From the NCBI RefSeq assembly GCF_900142255.1, contig NZ_FRAF01000008.1, positions 59,531-123,530 of the forward strand: DNA of 64,000 nucleotides, in the 5' to 3' direction. The DNA comes from Alicyclobacillus tolerans. GTDB taxonomy: Bacteria > Bacillota > Bacilli > Alicyclobacillales > Alicyclobacillaceae. This document shows positions 17,511 through 25,754 of the stretch, one piece after another (position 1 is the first letter of the stretch; each line of letters opens with the position of its first letter). Below the pieces are notes generated by a model. It saw only the letters and a program-made list of their open reading frames with translations. It did no database searches and was not told the DNA's origin. Position numbers and translations under genes: made by a program.

Positions 17511-18845
17511 TCAAGAGCCAGAAGCTATTTTCGCCCCCGTCTGGTTGGCTATCTGTTGCGCGGCGTTATTCAACGCTTGCGCCGCTGGTTCATTTTGTAG
17601 CACAGCCTGTTGGAAAACGTTCAGTAGAATACTGTGGGCTGCTTCAAAATTTGCCGTATGGTAAGCAGGAGAAATATTGGGGACTTCGTTAGCAGCCATT
17701 TGGAAAACTTTTTGTCCACCAAAGAATGACAGCGACTGAGAGATCAGTGGATTATTTTGATAATAGGGCTCATAAGACGGGAAAATACCATATTTCATCG
17801 AAACATTCAGAGCCTGTCGATTCGTCATACAAAATTCAGCAAACGAGAGTGCGGTTCTGGGATGAGGAGTGTTTTTGGAAATGAGCAAATTCGATCCACC
17901 AAGATTGGCTGCGTGATTCCCATTGGCACTAAACGCCGGAGTGGGGAAAACTCCCCATTTACCAGCCTGATTGGGAGCCGACTGCTCAATTGTGCCCACA
18001 TACCAAATGGCGGCTGGTGCTGTAGCTATCTGGTTGTTGACAAATAACTGTATGGTATCGTTCCAAGCATTCGCGTAAGGTACCACATCCAAGAGACCAT
18101 CCTGGTACATTTTTTTCATCGTGGTTAATGCTCTGACACCGGCAGCGTCGTTGACAGTAATTTGTCCTTGCTTGTTAAAAATAAATTTGCCCTGTTCATT
18201 CATCATCATTTTAAAAAGCCCGGTCGATCCGCTTCCCCAAGCGGTCAACTTAACTTTGTCTCCAAAGTGTTGCTTGAGTTTCAAGCCTGCTTGGATATAG
18301 TCGTTCCAAGTCTTTATATCTTTCACATGAATACCCGCTTCTTTAAACAAATCGCGACGGTAAAAAACCATACTCGACCCAATATCCCAGGGAATTCCGT
18401 ATATTTGTCCGTTATAGGTAAGAGCCGCCCATTTGGCTTCTGGAAAATCGCCTTCAATATTCTTAATCTGATTGGTAATGTTTAAAAAAGACTGTGGAAA
18501 CTTGTTCAGAAAACTTGGCGCCATACTGGACTCGATACTCATAATATCCGGCACACCAGAACCAGAGGCTAATTCCGTGTTCAATTTAGTATAGGTATTG
18601 GTAGGACTGTCTTCGACTATCACGTGAATTTGCACATTGGGATGGGATTGTTCATACAACTTGGCATCTTCCTGCAACGTATTGGCAGCCACATTCCAGC
18701 TCATAACTGTCAATTGAATAGGCGAGTGAGCATTTCCTCCACCCTGTCCGCCAGAACCATTTGATGCCGATCCACAACCTGTTACCAAGCCGAGAAGACC
18801 TAACGACGCAGATCCAACACTCAACCAACGTAATTTTTTTTTCAT
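17511..18845 (-). CDS. Extracellular sugar-binding lipoprotein of an ABC importer
   Basis: 444 residues. A basic start MKKKLRW, hydrophobic stretch and lipobox LVTGC show a lipoprotein signal peptide, with the Cys at about residue 24. The mature part is a family 1 solute-binding protein (LTVMSWNVAANTLQEDAKLYEQ, YGIPWDIGSSMVFYRRDLF). It captures the sugar for the two permeases downstream. AAGGGGG lies before the ATG. The promoter region carries a cre-like site and a palindrome. Confidence 0.92.
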   Translation of the reverse strand: MKKKLRWLSVGSASLGLLGLVTGCGSASNGSGGQGGGNAHSPIQLTVMSWNVAANTLQEDAKLYEQSHPNVQIHVIVEDSPTNTYTKLNTELASGSGVPDIMSIESSMAPSFLNKFPQSFLNITNQIKNIEGDFPEAKWAALTYNGQIYGIPWDIGSSMVFYRRDLFKEAGIHVKDIKTWNDYIQAGLKLKQHFGDKVKLTAWGSGSTGLFKMMMNEQGKFIFNKQGQITVNDAAGVRALTTMKKMYQDGLLDVVPYANAWNDTIQLFVNNQIATAPAAIWYVGTIEQSAPNQAGKWGVFPTPAFSANGNHAANLGGSNLLISKNTPHPRTALSFAEFCMTNRQALNVSMKYGIFPSYEPYYQNNPLISQSLSFFGGQKVFQMAANEVPNISPAYHTANFEAAHSILLNVFQQAVLQNEPAAQALNNAAQQIANQTGAKIASGS

Positions 18846-18894
18846 ACAAATCCCCCTTCATACTTGTTCACAAAAATAATTACCATTAATTTCA

Positions 18895-18954
18895 TGGTTT
18901 CGAGTTCACATCGCAAATAAGACATCTCCTGTTATGGATATGGTTTCGAAACCA
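18895..18954. promoter_or_regulatory. Operator-like palindrome and degenerate copy upstream of the sugar operon
   Basis: TGGTTTCGAAACCA (18941-18954) is a perfect 14-base palindrome with a central CG, typical of LacI/GalR-family operators. A second copy TGGTTTCGAGTTCA (18895-18908) has three mismatches, with centres 46 bases apart. Both lie in the leader of the sugar-binding lipoprotein gene. No LacI regulator gene is in the window. Confidence 0.55.
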
Positions 18955-18982
18955 CACTTCTTGCAAAAACAATCCATCCATC

Positions 18983-18996
18983 AGAAAACGCTTTCT
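18983..18996. promoter_or_regulatory. cre-like site (CcpA)
   Basis: AGAAAACGCTTTCT closely resembles the catabolite-responsive element TGAAAACGCTTTCA. It begins about 14 bases downstream of the -10 box of the sugar operon, a position where CcpA blocks transcription when preferred sugars are present. Confidence 0.6.
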
Positions 18997-19009
18997 TTCA
19001 GTTGAGAGC

Positions 19010-19037
19010 ATTTTACCTCATTTTTTACTGTTGTCAA
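19010..19037 (-). promoter_or_regulatory. Promoter of the sugar ABC operon
   Basis: On the minus strand TTGACA (19032-19037) and TAAAAT (19010-19015) are 16 bases apart, a strong vegetative promoter reading towards the lipoprotein gene. Confidence 0.65.
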
Positions 19038-19154
19038 TAGAATCTGATAAATTCAAAGTAAGGGTTCACTTCTTCTGGACATTCGCCAAACACACCTTTA
19101 TCATAAAGCGAAAACTTAGATTCCCAAGATTCCTAAGGAGGCCAATACCCCATT

Positions 19155-19697
19155 ATGGCAACCATACATGTCAGAAACTCAGGTGAAACCATTCAGAAAG
19201 AACGAGAAGTACAATCGTTTCTTGAAAGCAACGGTGTTTTCTATACACACTGGAACACAGAAAAACTTCCCGCAGAATTACGCAACCAATTTCAATTGGA
19301 CGATGGCGATAAAGCCGCTATACTAGAGGCTTTCGCAGAAGATATTCAGCATCTGGCAAACACGCGCGGATATCGTTGGTGGGATGTTATCTCACTCTCC
19401 GAAAGCACACCAGATTTACCTTCCCTCTTACAAAAGTTTGAACAAGTCCATACTCACGCAGAAGATGAGGTGCGAGCCATTGTCTCCGGCAGTGGAGTTT
19501 TTATTATCAAAGGAAAAGGTGAGGTCGGTTATTTTGATGTGTTTCTAAAGGCGGGTGACGTTATCTCTGTGCCTGAAGGCAATCCCCACTTCTTTACATT
19601 GACTGAGGAAAAGAAAGTTGTCGCTGTGCGCCTTTTTGTAGAAGAGTCAGGCTGGATTGCCACACCTTTTGAAGATCCATCTTTTATCCGTAACTAA
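19155..19697 (+). CDS. mtnD: Acireductone dioxygenase
   Basis: 180 residues of the ARD cupin family. HTHAEDE supplies two metal-binding His and the Glu, and NPHFF the last His. With Fe2+ the enzyme makes 2-keto-4-methylthiobutyrate and formate from acireductone, the step after MtnX; with Ni2+ it makes a CO-releasing off-pathway product. It lies about 10 kb from mtnW-X-B with unrelated sugar genes between. AAGGAGG is about 13 bases upstream, slightly far. Confidence 0.93.
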   Translation: MATIHVRNSGETIQKEREVQSFLESNGVFYTHWNTEKLPAELRNQFQLDDGDKAAILEAFAEDIQHLANTRGYRWWDVISLSESTPDLPSLLQKFEQVHTHAEDEVRAIVSGSGVFIIKGKGEVGYFDVFLKAGDVISVPEGNPHFFTLTEEKKVVAVRLFVEESGWIATPFEDPSFIRN

Positions 19698-19855
19698 TCA
19701 TTCACATCCGATCTGAAAAGAACATACAATGAGAGTGTCGGAAGAAAAAGCATGGGCAACTATCCACACAGCGCCCGGCACTCTCTTTGCTGATGGTTCC
19801 GGACGCTGTGTTTTCTATAGATGCAAGTCATCTGCTGTTTTATATCCACATCCCT

Positions 19856-20719
19856 TCACATCTCAGCAGGCTGACGGTGTGCTTTGGGAAAGATGGCCCG
19901 GCGGCGAGCTGTAGCAAATCGAGCCAGAAAATAGGCAAAAGCAGAAAGTGAGGCCACAAAAAAACCTACTGGCCAGCCTGTATCAAAGGATAACAAAATC
20001 GATAACCATACGGATGCCAATGAAATGACGACCGATAAAATCATGGCCATGCCTGGCCGCTTCGCCAAATAGCTAGCTGCTGCAGCTGGAGCCACCATGA
20101 GAGAAAAAGTCAATAAAGCCCCCACAATAGGAACCGTGACCGCTGAGGTCAACCCTACGAGAAAAAGAAAAACCATCTCCATCCTACGAACAGATAAACC
20201 ACGTGCTTGAGCAGACTCTGGTAATACAGATACATAGAGCAAGGGACGATAAACCAAGAGAAGGATAATGATGGACACCAATCCAATGATAGCTGTATCG
20301 CGTACTTCAGCCGGAGTGATACCCAGTATCTCACCAAATAGGAGAGAATAGATTTCTGGAGCGTACATATCACTAAGATTTAAAAACAAGGCCCCTGAGC
20401 CAAGCAAAAAAACGAGTATTAAGGCAATGACCACATCATGGCGTCCACGCCGTCCCAACCAACCTATAGCTAAAGCACCAGATACACTAAATACCGTCAA
20501 TCCCCAAAGCGTATTGATTCCAAGCAGGGCAGCGGCGGCAGCTCCCGCAAATCCTCCTTTCGGCAATGCGTGCGATGCAAAAGCCGTACCGCGCAGAATG
20601 ACAAAAAAACCAATCATCCCTGCCAATACCGCTACTATACTTGCCCCTTCCCAAGTGCTAAGCATAAACGGATCGCGAAAAACACCCGGAGCGAAAAGAA
20701 AATGCCACACGGACCACAT
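19856..20719 (-). CDS. Metal ABC transporter permease (ZnuB/MntB type), second copy
   Basis: 287 residues with about eight membrane helices of the ABC-3 family (GMIGFFVILRGTAFASHALPKGGFAGAA). ATG 20719 is five bases after the stop of the other permease and has GAGGGGTGAAGG before it; the frame extends further upstream only by overlap. Two different permeases suggest a heterodimeric channel. Last gene of the metal importer operon. Confidence 0.9.
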   Translation of the reverse strand: MWSVWHFLFAPGVFRDPFMLSTWEGASIVAVLAGMIGFFVILRGTAFASHALPKGGFAGAAAAALLGINTLWGLTVFSVSGALAIGWLGRRGRHDVVIALILVFLLGSGALFLNLSDMYAPEIYSLLFGEILGITPAEVRDTAIIGLVSIIILLLVYRPLLYVSVLPESAQARGLSVRRMEMVFLFLVGLTSAVTVPIVGALLTFSLMVAPAAAASYLAKRPGMAMILSVVISLASVWLSILLSFDTGWPVGFFVASLSAFAYFLARFATARRRAIFPKAHRQPAEM

Positions 20720-20724
20720 AACCT

Positions 20725-21618
20725 TCACCCCTCTTGTAGGACTTTCTTCCCGCGACGTGTTCCCATACGCAAACGCAGATGAGAAAGGATATAAAGCAAG
20801 AGAATAATACTGGCAATAAAAAAGCTGACCGGCCAACCTCGGTTGACAGGCGGCCAATTATAGCTGTCATAAGCCAACAAAATTCCCATCCAACTTGAAA
20901 AAATACCTATCATACTGGCAACTAGCATTGCTTTTCCAGGACGATGGGTAAAGCGAATGGCTATAGCTGCTGGGCCAATGAGTAACGCCGTGCTGAGCAA
21001 AGCTCCAACTACAATGGCAGATTGTTCGACAGCCATGGCTAAAGCTGACATGAAGAGAATACTGATGAGACGCGCCGGCACACCTTTTGCACGTGCCAAA
21101 TCCACATTCAATGAACTAAAAAGCAAGGGGCGATAAATGATAAATAATAGCAACACTGCTAATCCATCAAAGCAAAGTACAAAAGGCAAAAGCGACGGAT
21201 CGACCAAGAATACGGAACCGAAAAGAATGGTCATGGGTGCACCGGTTGTATTTCGATAGGTAGTATCAAAATAGAGAAAAAGCGCGCCAATCCCCAAAAT
21301 CAATGAAAGAACGACACCTGTTGCAATATCACGTTCTTTAGCACGTTTTCCCAGAGTATCCATGATGGCACCGGCAATCAAACCAACACCCAGAAAACCC
21401 CAAACGGCATTCAGCCCTGCCAGAAAAGCACCTGAAGCACCTGTTGTTCCAAAATCTCCTAGCGCATGACCGGCGAACGATTGACCGCGAACGACTGCAA
21501 AAACACCTACCATACCTGAAACAACTGCAACTGCAGCACTCATAGAAAGTGCCCGCCAAACAGCCGAACTGGAAAAGAAACCAGGTGCAAACAGGGTATG
21601 CCAGAGGCTATTCAACAT
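20725..21618 (-). CDS. Metal ABC transporter permease (ZnuB/MntB type), first copy
   Basis: 297 residues, ABC-3 family, with AVVRGQSFAGHALGDFGTTGA typical of zinc/manganese permeases. ATG 21618 overlaps the ATPase stop by 11 bases, so translation is coupled. It is only distantly similar to the second permease that follows. Confidence 0.9.
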   Translation of the reverse strand: MLNSLWHTLFAPGFFSSSAVWRALSMSAAVAVVSGMVGVFAVVRGQSFAGHALGDFGTTGASGAFLAGLNAVWGFLGVGLIAGAIMDTLGKRAKERDIATGVVLSLILGIGALFLYFDTTYRNTTGAPMTILFGSVFLVDPSLLPFVLCFDGLAVLLLFIIYRPLLFSSLNVDLARAKGVPARLISILFMSALAMAVEQSAIVVGALLSTALLIGPAAIAIRFTHRPGKAMLVASMIGIFSSWMGILLAYDSYNWPPVNRGWPVSFFIASIILLLYILSHLRLRMGTRRGKKVLQEG

Positions 21619-22459
21619 GAGTAAGCGCCTCGTCCCATACTGAAATTGATTGATTAACTGGCAATGGGGCTTCTCCCCCAACCACTAAAATTCTGCCTTG
21701 AACACGAATAACTTCAACATCATATCCATACAGTTGACTGAGCACATGACTTTGAACAACCTCATCCACGGAACCCATAGCCGCTCTGCCCTCTGCCAAA
21801 TATACAATTTTATCCATCGCTCCTAGCAACGGATTCATATCGTGAGCTACTAACAGGATAGCCAAATTCTGTTCTCTGGAAATTCGCGACACCAATCGAA
21901 CAACTTCATGAGCGCTGCGAATATCCAGATTGGAGAGCGGCTCGTCTAGCAACAATAATTTGGGTTGAGTCAACAGGGCTTGGGCAATCAGCAGACGCTG
22001 TTGTTCACCGCCAGATAACTTTCCAACAGGTGCGTTTGCATAACGCAAAGCATCAACCGCTGCGAGTGCTTCGTCCACAGCAGCCCACCGTTTGCGACTG
22101 GGCAGCGGTATGCCCCAGCGGTGTCCATCAAGACCAAGAGCCACCAAATCTCGCGCCGACATGGGGGTATCGGGATCGAGTGAAATTTTCTGCGGCACAT
22201 ATCCCACTCTTGAATTGCCACGATGAATGACCTTGCCCTCCATTTCAACCTTGCCGGCATCAGGTGGCTGAAGTCCAAGAATCACTTTGAGCAAAGTGGT
22301 TTTCCCGGCTCCGTTTGGACCAATCAGTCCAACAAAATCTCCTGCCTGAAGTTCCAGGGAGATGTTATCCAGTACCCTGCGAGAACCAAACCGTACACTC
22401 ACCTGCTTGACCGTCAAAACTGGATCTGGTGCAGTATTCGCTACCGAACGGAGATACAT
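21608..22459 (-). CDS. Metal ABC transporter ATP-binding protein (ZnuC type)
   Basis: 283 residues. GPNGAGKTT is Walker A, LSGGEQQR the signature, LLLLDEPLSNLD Walker B, and VAHDMN the switch His, with the Q-loop at YVPQK. It powers the metal importer. ATG 22459 has GAGGAGG 6 bases upstream and is preferred over the TTG/ATG of the longer frame. Confidence 0.92.
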   Translation of the reverse strand: MYLRSVANTAPDPVLTVKQVSVRFGSRRVLDNISLELQAGDFVGLIGPNGAGKTTLLKVILGLQPPDAGKVEMEGKVIHRGNSRVGYVPQKISLDPDTPMSARDLVALGLDGHRWGIPLPSRKRWAAVDEALAAVDALRYANAPVGKLSGGEQQRLLIAQALLTQPKLLLLDEPLSNLDIRSAHEVVRLVSRISREQNLAILLVAHDMNPLLGAMDKIVYLAEGRAAMGSVDEVVQSHVLSQLYGYDVEVIRVQGRILVVGGEAPLPVNQSISVWDEALTHVE

Positions 22460-22473
22460 AGGTATCCTCCTCA

Positions 22474-23460
22474 TCAAGACAGAGTTTGTGTAGATTGATG
22501 ATAGACAAGCGCTTTTTGCAAATCTTTGACTTCCTTCAGCATCCAGGAGGCATATGAGTACCCTGGCGGCATCGTTTCATAGACACCAACAACTGGCACA
22601 TGATGCTGCTCAGCAAGAGTTAATAATGATTGAGTGAGCGGATCGACCACCTGTTGATTGTAGAGAAACACTTTCACTTGGTGATATTTCAACAGGTTTT
22701 GTTCTGTCTGAACATCTTGCGGCGCTGGATCCGTACCATTCATGATGGCAGCCTGTAGGGACCAGGGGGTACGGATGTCCATTCCTGCGGCCTGCAACAT
22801 ATAGTCAGCAACAGGCTCTGTCACAGCTACGGGCGATCCGGCGTATTTTATTTTAAGTTGCTTTATTGCGTTATACCAAGGTTGCAATGAAGCGTCAAAT
22901 TTTTTCACATTATCTTCAAAGTATTTCTTGTGCGCAGGCATCAGCTGTTCTAAATCAGCAGCAATAGCTGCGGCTACGCGCGGCATGGTGGACGGATTAT
23001 ACCAAAGATGGGGGTTTGACGTTTGATTCGGCAAACCCAGCAAATTTTGCACCTCTATCACTTTGCGGTTGGCGTTTGGAGAAGCTGATTCTAATTTATT
23101 CATAAAACTGTCGTATCCCAGTCCGTTCTGTACAATCAATTGCGCGTTCGCAATTTCAGCAGCCACTTGTGGACTGGCTTCAAACGTATGCGGATCGGTA
23201 TTGGGATTACTCATGATAGCCGTAACAGAGACATAACGGCCACCAATCTCAGAGATAACGTTGGCATACTCATTTTCTGCTCCAACTGCTGTAATAGTTT
23301 GTTGAGTTGGACTGGTTGCTGAGCCATGAGCAGAAGAACTCGATATCGAGGGTGACTGCGTACCACAACCGCTCAGCACCAGAACGCTACCCAACAGCAC
23401 GGATGATATAAAGAACCCTTGCCGCTTGCTTTTCATTATGCTTTGAATTTTCATCTCCAT
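22474..23460 (-). CDS. Metal-binding lipoprotein of a Zn/Mn ABC importer (ZnuA/TroA type)
   Basis: 328 residues with lipobox VLSGC at about residues 28-32. The mature protein is a cluster 9 (A-1) metal-binding protein: NTDPHTFEASP, NPHLWYNP and the C-terminal YETMPPGYSYASWM. The usual long His-rich loop of ZnuA is missing, and no HxHxH stretch is seen. Zinc is favoured by the Fur-family gene next door and by Zur-like sites at the promoter, but manganese cannot be excluded. AAGGAGAG precedes ATG 23460. Confidence 0.88.
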   Translation of the reverse strand: MEMKIQSIMKSKRQGFFISSVLLGSVLVLSGCGTQSPSISSSSAHGSATSPTQQTITAVGAENEYANVISEIGGRYVSVTAIMSNPNTDPHTFEASPQVAAEIANAQLIVQNGLGYDSFMNKLESASPNANRKVIEVQNLLGLPNQTSNPHLWYNPSTMPRVAAAIAADLEQLMPAHKKYFEDNVKKFDASLQPWYNAIKQLKIKYAGSPVAVTEPVADYMLQAAGMDIRTPWSLQAAIMNGTDPAPQDVQTEQNLLKYHQVKVFLYNQQVVDPLTQSLLTLAEQHHVPVVGVYETMPPGYSYASWMLKEVKDLQKALVYHQSTQTLS

Positions 23461-23492
23461 GTCTCTCCTTATCTTACTAGGATACCCCTAAA

Positions 23493-23570
23493 TCGTAATT
23501 GAAATCATTCCGAATTGGAGTATATCAAGACCATTTCGATTTGTAAATAGGAATGGTTACGAATTAACGA
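23493..23570. promoter_or_regulatory. Promoter of the metal importer with two Zur/Fur-like inverted repeats
   Basis: On the minus strand TTTACA (23542-23547) and TATACT (23519-23524) are 17 bases apart. One inverted repeat, TCGTAAT...ATTCCGA (23493-23513), lies just after the -10. A second with halves TTGTAA and TTACGAA covers the -35 (about 23541-23563). Both share the CGTAA half-site of Bacillus Zur boxes but with wider spacing. Repression by the neighbouring Fur-family protein is the likely use. Confidence 0.5.
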
Positions 23571-23612
23571 AAACACCTATTCCTATAAGGCAAGGAATTT
23601 GCAAACGACACT

Positions 23613-23648
23613 AAAAAGCCTCTGTCCATTCAACTGGACCAGAGGCCA
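23613..23648 (-). terminator. Terminator after the Fur-family gene
   Basis: On the minus strand GGCCTCTGGTCCA pairs with TGGACAGAGGC around a short loop, followed by TTTTTAG. A strong intrinsic terminator. Confidence 0.85.
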
Positions 23649-23661
23649 CAAAAGCTGCAAT

Positions 23662-24093
23662 TTATTCACTCTTCTTGGCTTGGCAGGCTGCGCATATGCC
23701 ATACACTTCAAATCGATGGTTCACTACCCGAAATCCATTGGGAAGCTCAGGGAGCCAACTCATTGGGCAATCTTCGAGAGGTGTGATACTTCCACATTCC
23801 AAACAAACCAGGTGATGGTGATGGTGTTTATCACAGGTCAACCGATAACGCATCGCGTCTTCGCTAAACTCCATCTCCTCCAGCACACCAAGTTCCCGAA
23901 GTAAAGTCAGCGTTCGATAAATAGTATCGTAGCTCACGTTTGGATACGTCTCTCGTACATTTTCATATACGTCTTTCGCGGTAAGAAATTTGTCTTCATG
24001 ATTGACAAAATAGTCAATGACCATCTGTCTTTTACCTGTAAATTTATATCCTGCGTCTTTAAGCTGTTGGAGTACTTCTTGACTTCGATTCAT
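23662..24093 (-). CDS. Fur-family metal-dependent repressor, probably Zur
   Basis: 143 residues, the normal size for the family, from ATG 24093. A winged helix (YKFTGKRQMVIDYFV, VSYDTIYRTLTLL) is followed by the dimer domain with a five-His run at CDKHHHHHLVC and two CxxC pairs (CLEC, CAAC) for structural zinc. It represses metal uptake when the cell is replete. It lies beside a Zn/Mn importer, which points to Zur over Fur or PerR, though the metal is not certain. The longer open frame upstream has no support. Confidence 0.88.
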   Translation of the reverse strand: MNRSQEVLQQLKDAGYKFTGKRQMVIDYFVNHEDKFLTAKDVYENVRETYPNVSYDTIYRTLTLLRELGVLEEMEFSEDAMRYRLTCDKHHHHHLVCLECGSITPLEDCPMSWLPELPNGFRVVNHRFEVYGICAACQAKKSE

Positions 24094-24327
24094 TTGCACC
24101 ACCCGCCCATACGCTTCTAATTTACACTCTAACACGAAATATTGACGATAACCAGAAACGGCCACAAGCTTAAAATTTGAAAAAGCCTCCAATTCCACTT
24201 TAAATTGTGGAAATGGAGACTTTTTCATGTCGTCAATCTCAATCTCAGCGAGGCTACATCCGTCTCAATATGAATTACCGAAGCCCCATTGTTGAATCAT
24301 AAGACAAATTCGACGATTTAAACTTTT

Positions 24328-24435
24328 TTAATAAGCAGCCGCACCCGCTGCAGCAGGAACAAACAGGAAGAAAAGAACAAAGATAATCAAAAACACAACA
24401 GCCCAACGAGTATAACCTCCGAATACTCCATACAT
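24328..24435 (-). CDS. YjcZ-type tiny membrane sporulation protein, copy 2
   Basis: 35 residues beginning MYGVFGGYTRWAVVFLIIFV, then a hydrophobic run and an Ala-rich tail. It is the second copy of the small gene at 318-437, with 24 identical leading residues but many silent codon changes. AAGGAG lies before the ATG. Upstream is a good match to a sigma-K promoter, which fits expression in the mother cell late in sporulation. Confidence 0.8.
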   Translation of the reverse strand: MYGVFGGYTRWAVVFLIIFVLFFLFVPAAAGAAAY

Positions 24436-24467
24436 ATCAGTAGCATCTCCTTTTCCTTGGGATGCTT

Positions 24468-24496
24468 TACTGTATGTCGAAGTTCTACGGAGGGTC
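24468..24496 (-). promoter_or_regulatory. Possible sigma-K promoter of YjcZ copy 2
   Basis: On the minus strand CATACAGTA (24468-24476) fits the sigma-K -10 CATANNNTA exactly, and GACC (24493-24496) 16 bases upstream fits its short -35 with AC. Such short motifs occur by chance, but place and gene type agree. Confidence 0.42.
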
Positions 24497-24530
24497 GGGG
24501 CGAATGCCCGGAAAGGCGAGCCCGCTTTTA

Positions 24531-24734
24531 TCAGGAAATTTCAATCTCACGCATTTCCGGCACAAAAGGTCTGCCTTCCGCCTCACGTTCACGCAAAAAT
24601 TGCTGAATCAACCGTTTACAATCAGTAATAGCGTGCCCTTTATTCTGACGTAACACTCGACACATAGGAATCTCTGCGCAAGTGGCCAAAATCATACCAT
24701 CAGGCATCTCAAATATAGAAATATGTAGCTTCAT
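24531..24734 (-). CDS. Hypothetical protein, 67 residues
   Basis: Begins MKLHISIFEMPDGMILATCA and ends in a charged stretch. AGGAGG lies 7 bases before ATG 24734, so it is a real gene. A beta-hairpin start followed by a basic helix (CKRLIQQFLREREAEGR) is suggested. I do not recognise it. It follows the 109-residue gene at 24771-25100 with 36 bases between, so they are probably one operon. Confidence 0.65.
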   Translation of the reverse strand: MKLHISIFEMPDGMILATCAEIPMCRVLRQNKGHAITDCKRLIQQFLREREAEGRPFVPEMREIEIS

Positions 24735-24770
24735 TGATTTTCCTCCTAGCCTTGACTTACGTTCTCCGCC

Positions 24771-25100
24771 TCAGGCTGTGGACGATCCGGTTTGAGCCTT
24801 GAGCAATACAGAAATATGTTGAATTTCACACATCTCCAATGTCTGATCGAGATCGCGCGCAAGCTCTTCCTCAAATCGTATAATTTCTTCATCCAATAAC
24901 ATTCTCTCAAACCATAGCTCATAGTTCAACAAGAGATGGATAGCATCTATTTTGGCGGGGCGAATACGCAGAGGTACGCCCAGTACACGATAATTGACAT
25001 GCGCACAAACACGTAAAAGGAGCACCTCGAGAAGACGGCGCTCGCGCTCCGTCCAATAGGTGCCCGGATCTGTAACTTGCAACTGAAGCATCGAAACCAT
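24771..25100 (-). CDS. Hypothetical protein, 109 residues
   Basis: From ATG 25100 (GGGAG upstream). The protein starts MVSMLQLQVTDPGTYWTERE and is mostly helical and acidic in the second half (LLDEEIIRFEEELARDLDQ). No motif is recognised. It heads a small operon with the gene at 24531. Confidence 0.65.
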   Translation of the reverse strand: MVSMLQLQVTDPGTYWTERERRLLEVLLLRVCAHVNYRVLGVPLRIRPAKIDAIHLLLNYELWFERMLLDEEIIRFEEELARDLDQTLEMCEIQHISVLLKAQTGSSTA

Positions 25101-25257
25101 TGCTAAGCTCCCTTGGTTTGGTTCGACCGATGCATAAATAAGACTACACCCGTCCCCATTCTTGAGGATATTGTACAATGATTTGCGGAGTTCGTGGACT
25201 AGAGAATGATGTTAATAGATACTAATTATTACATATCAAACACTCTTGATGACAAAT

Positions 25258-25590
25258 TTATCTTTTCTGCCGTTGCTTTTGCCTACCCTCCACAATCCAA
25301 TCGTGCAGTTGAATACCGTCATCCTTACCCTCAACATAATGACCGTAAGGTGCGACATAGGCTATGGGCCACCCTCGTTCCACGGCTTCTTCCAACACCT
25401 GCTGAGGACTGCCATGTCCAGGAATCGGATGTCCTTTGCCTGTGATATCTACGGCCCAATAGTTGTTAGCCGGATGTCCTTCCGGAACAACTGACCAATC
25501 CCCTGTATAGCTGTTGATAATTGGCAAATCCTCTGCGCGAAAATGAAAACCGAGATCGGACAAAGTCGTATGATGCTCCTCAGTGCTCAA
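25258..25590 (-). CDS. Hypothetical protein, 110 residues, TTG start
   Basis: TTG 25590 has GGAGG 7 bases upstream and gives MSTEEHHTTLSDLGFHF; the longer frame to 25668 has no site. Aromatic and Gly/His-rich blocks (NNYWAVDITGKGHPIPGHG, YVAPYGHYVEGKDDG) suggest a compact domain, and the C-terminus is basic. I do not recognise the family. Confidence 0.62.
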   Translation of the reverse strand: MSTEEHHTTLSDLGFHFRAEDLPIINSYTGDWSVVPEGHPANNYWAVDITGKGHPIPGHGSPQQVLEEAVERGWPIAYVAPYGHYVEGKDDGIQLHDWIVEGRQKQRQKR

Positions 25591-25754
25591 ATGAATTCCT
25601 CCTCGTTTAGAAGTCCTGTACAGTCCCCACAGAAAAACACATTCTTTGTCCATAGTATCCTCGAGCAATCGTTATCCATGCTGGAGGAGTTTGGCGAATG
25701 GTTTGCGTTTGCGGGCCAAACATGAGAGCATGAAACATATTCTTCATACGGAGC

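Larger units (their letters stand above)
18846..19154. other. Regulatory region between the sugar ABC operon and mtnD
   Basis: This 309-base space holds the divergent control signals of the sugar operon: a promoter, a cre-like site and two copies of a 14-base operator-like element, listed separately. On the other side is the leader of mtnD with AAGGAGG at 19135-19141. I saw no SAM riboswitch or T-box. Confidence 0.6.

Noticed and set aside
19038..19154. SAM riboswitch before mtnD
   Set aside because: No GA-rich kink-turn or long paired P1 stem is visible; the leader is too short.
19729..19914. 61-residue open frame after mtnD
   Set aside because: No ribosome site and no family resemblance. 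The region contains a GAGAGTG...CACTCTC pair and is more likely an RNA hairpin.
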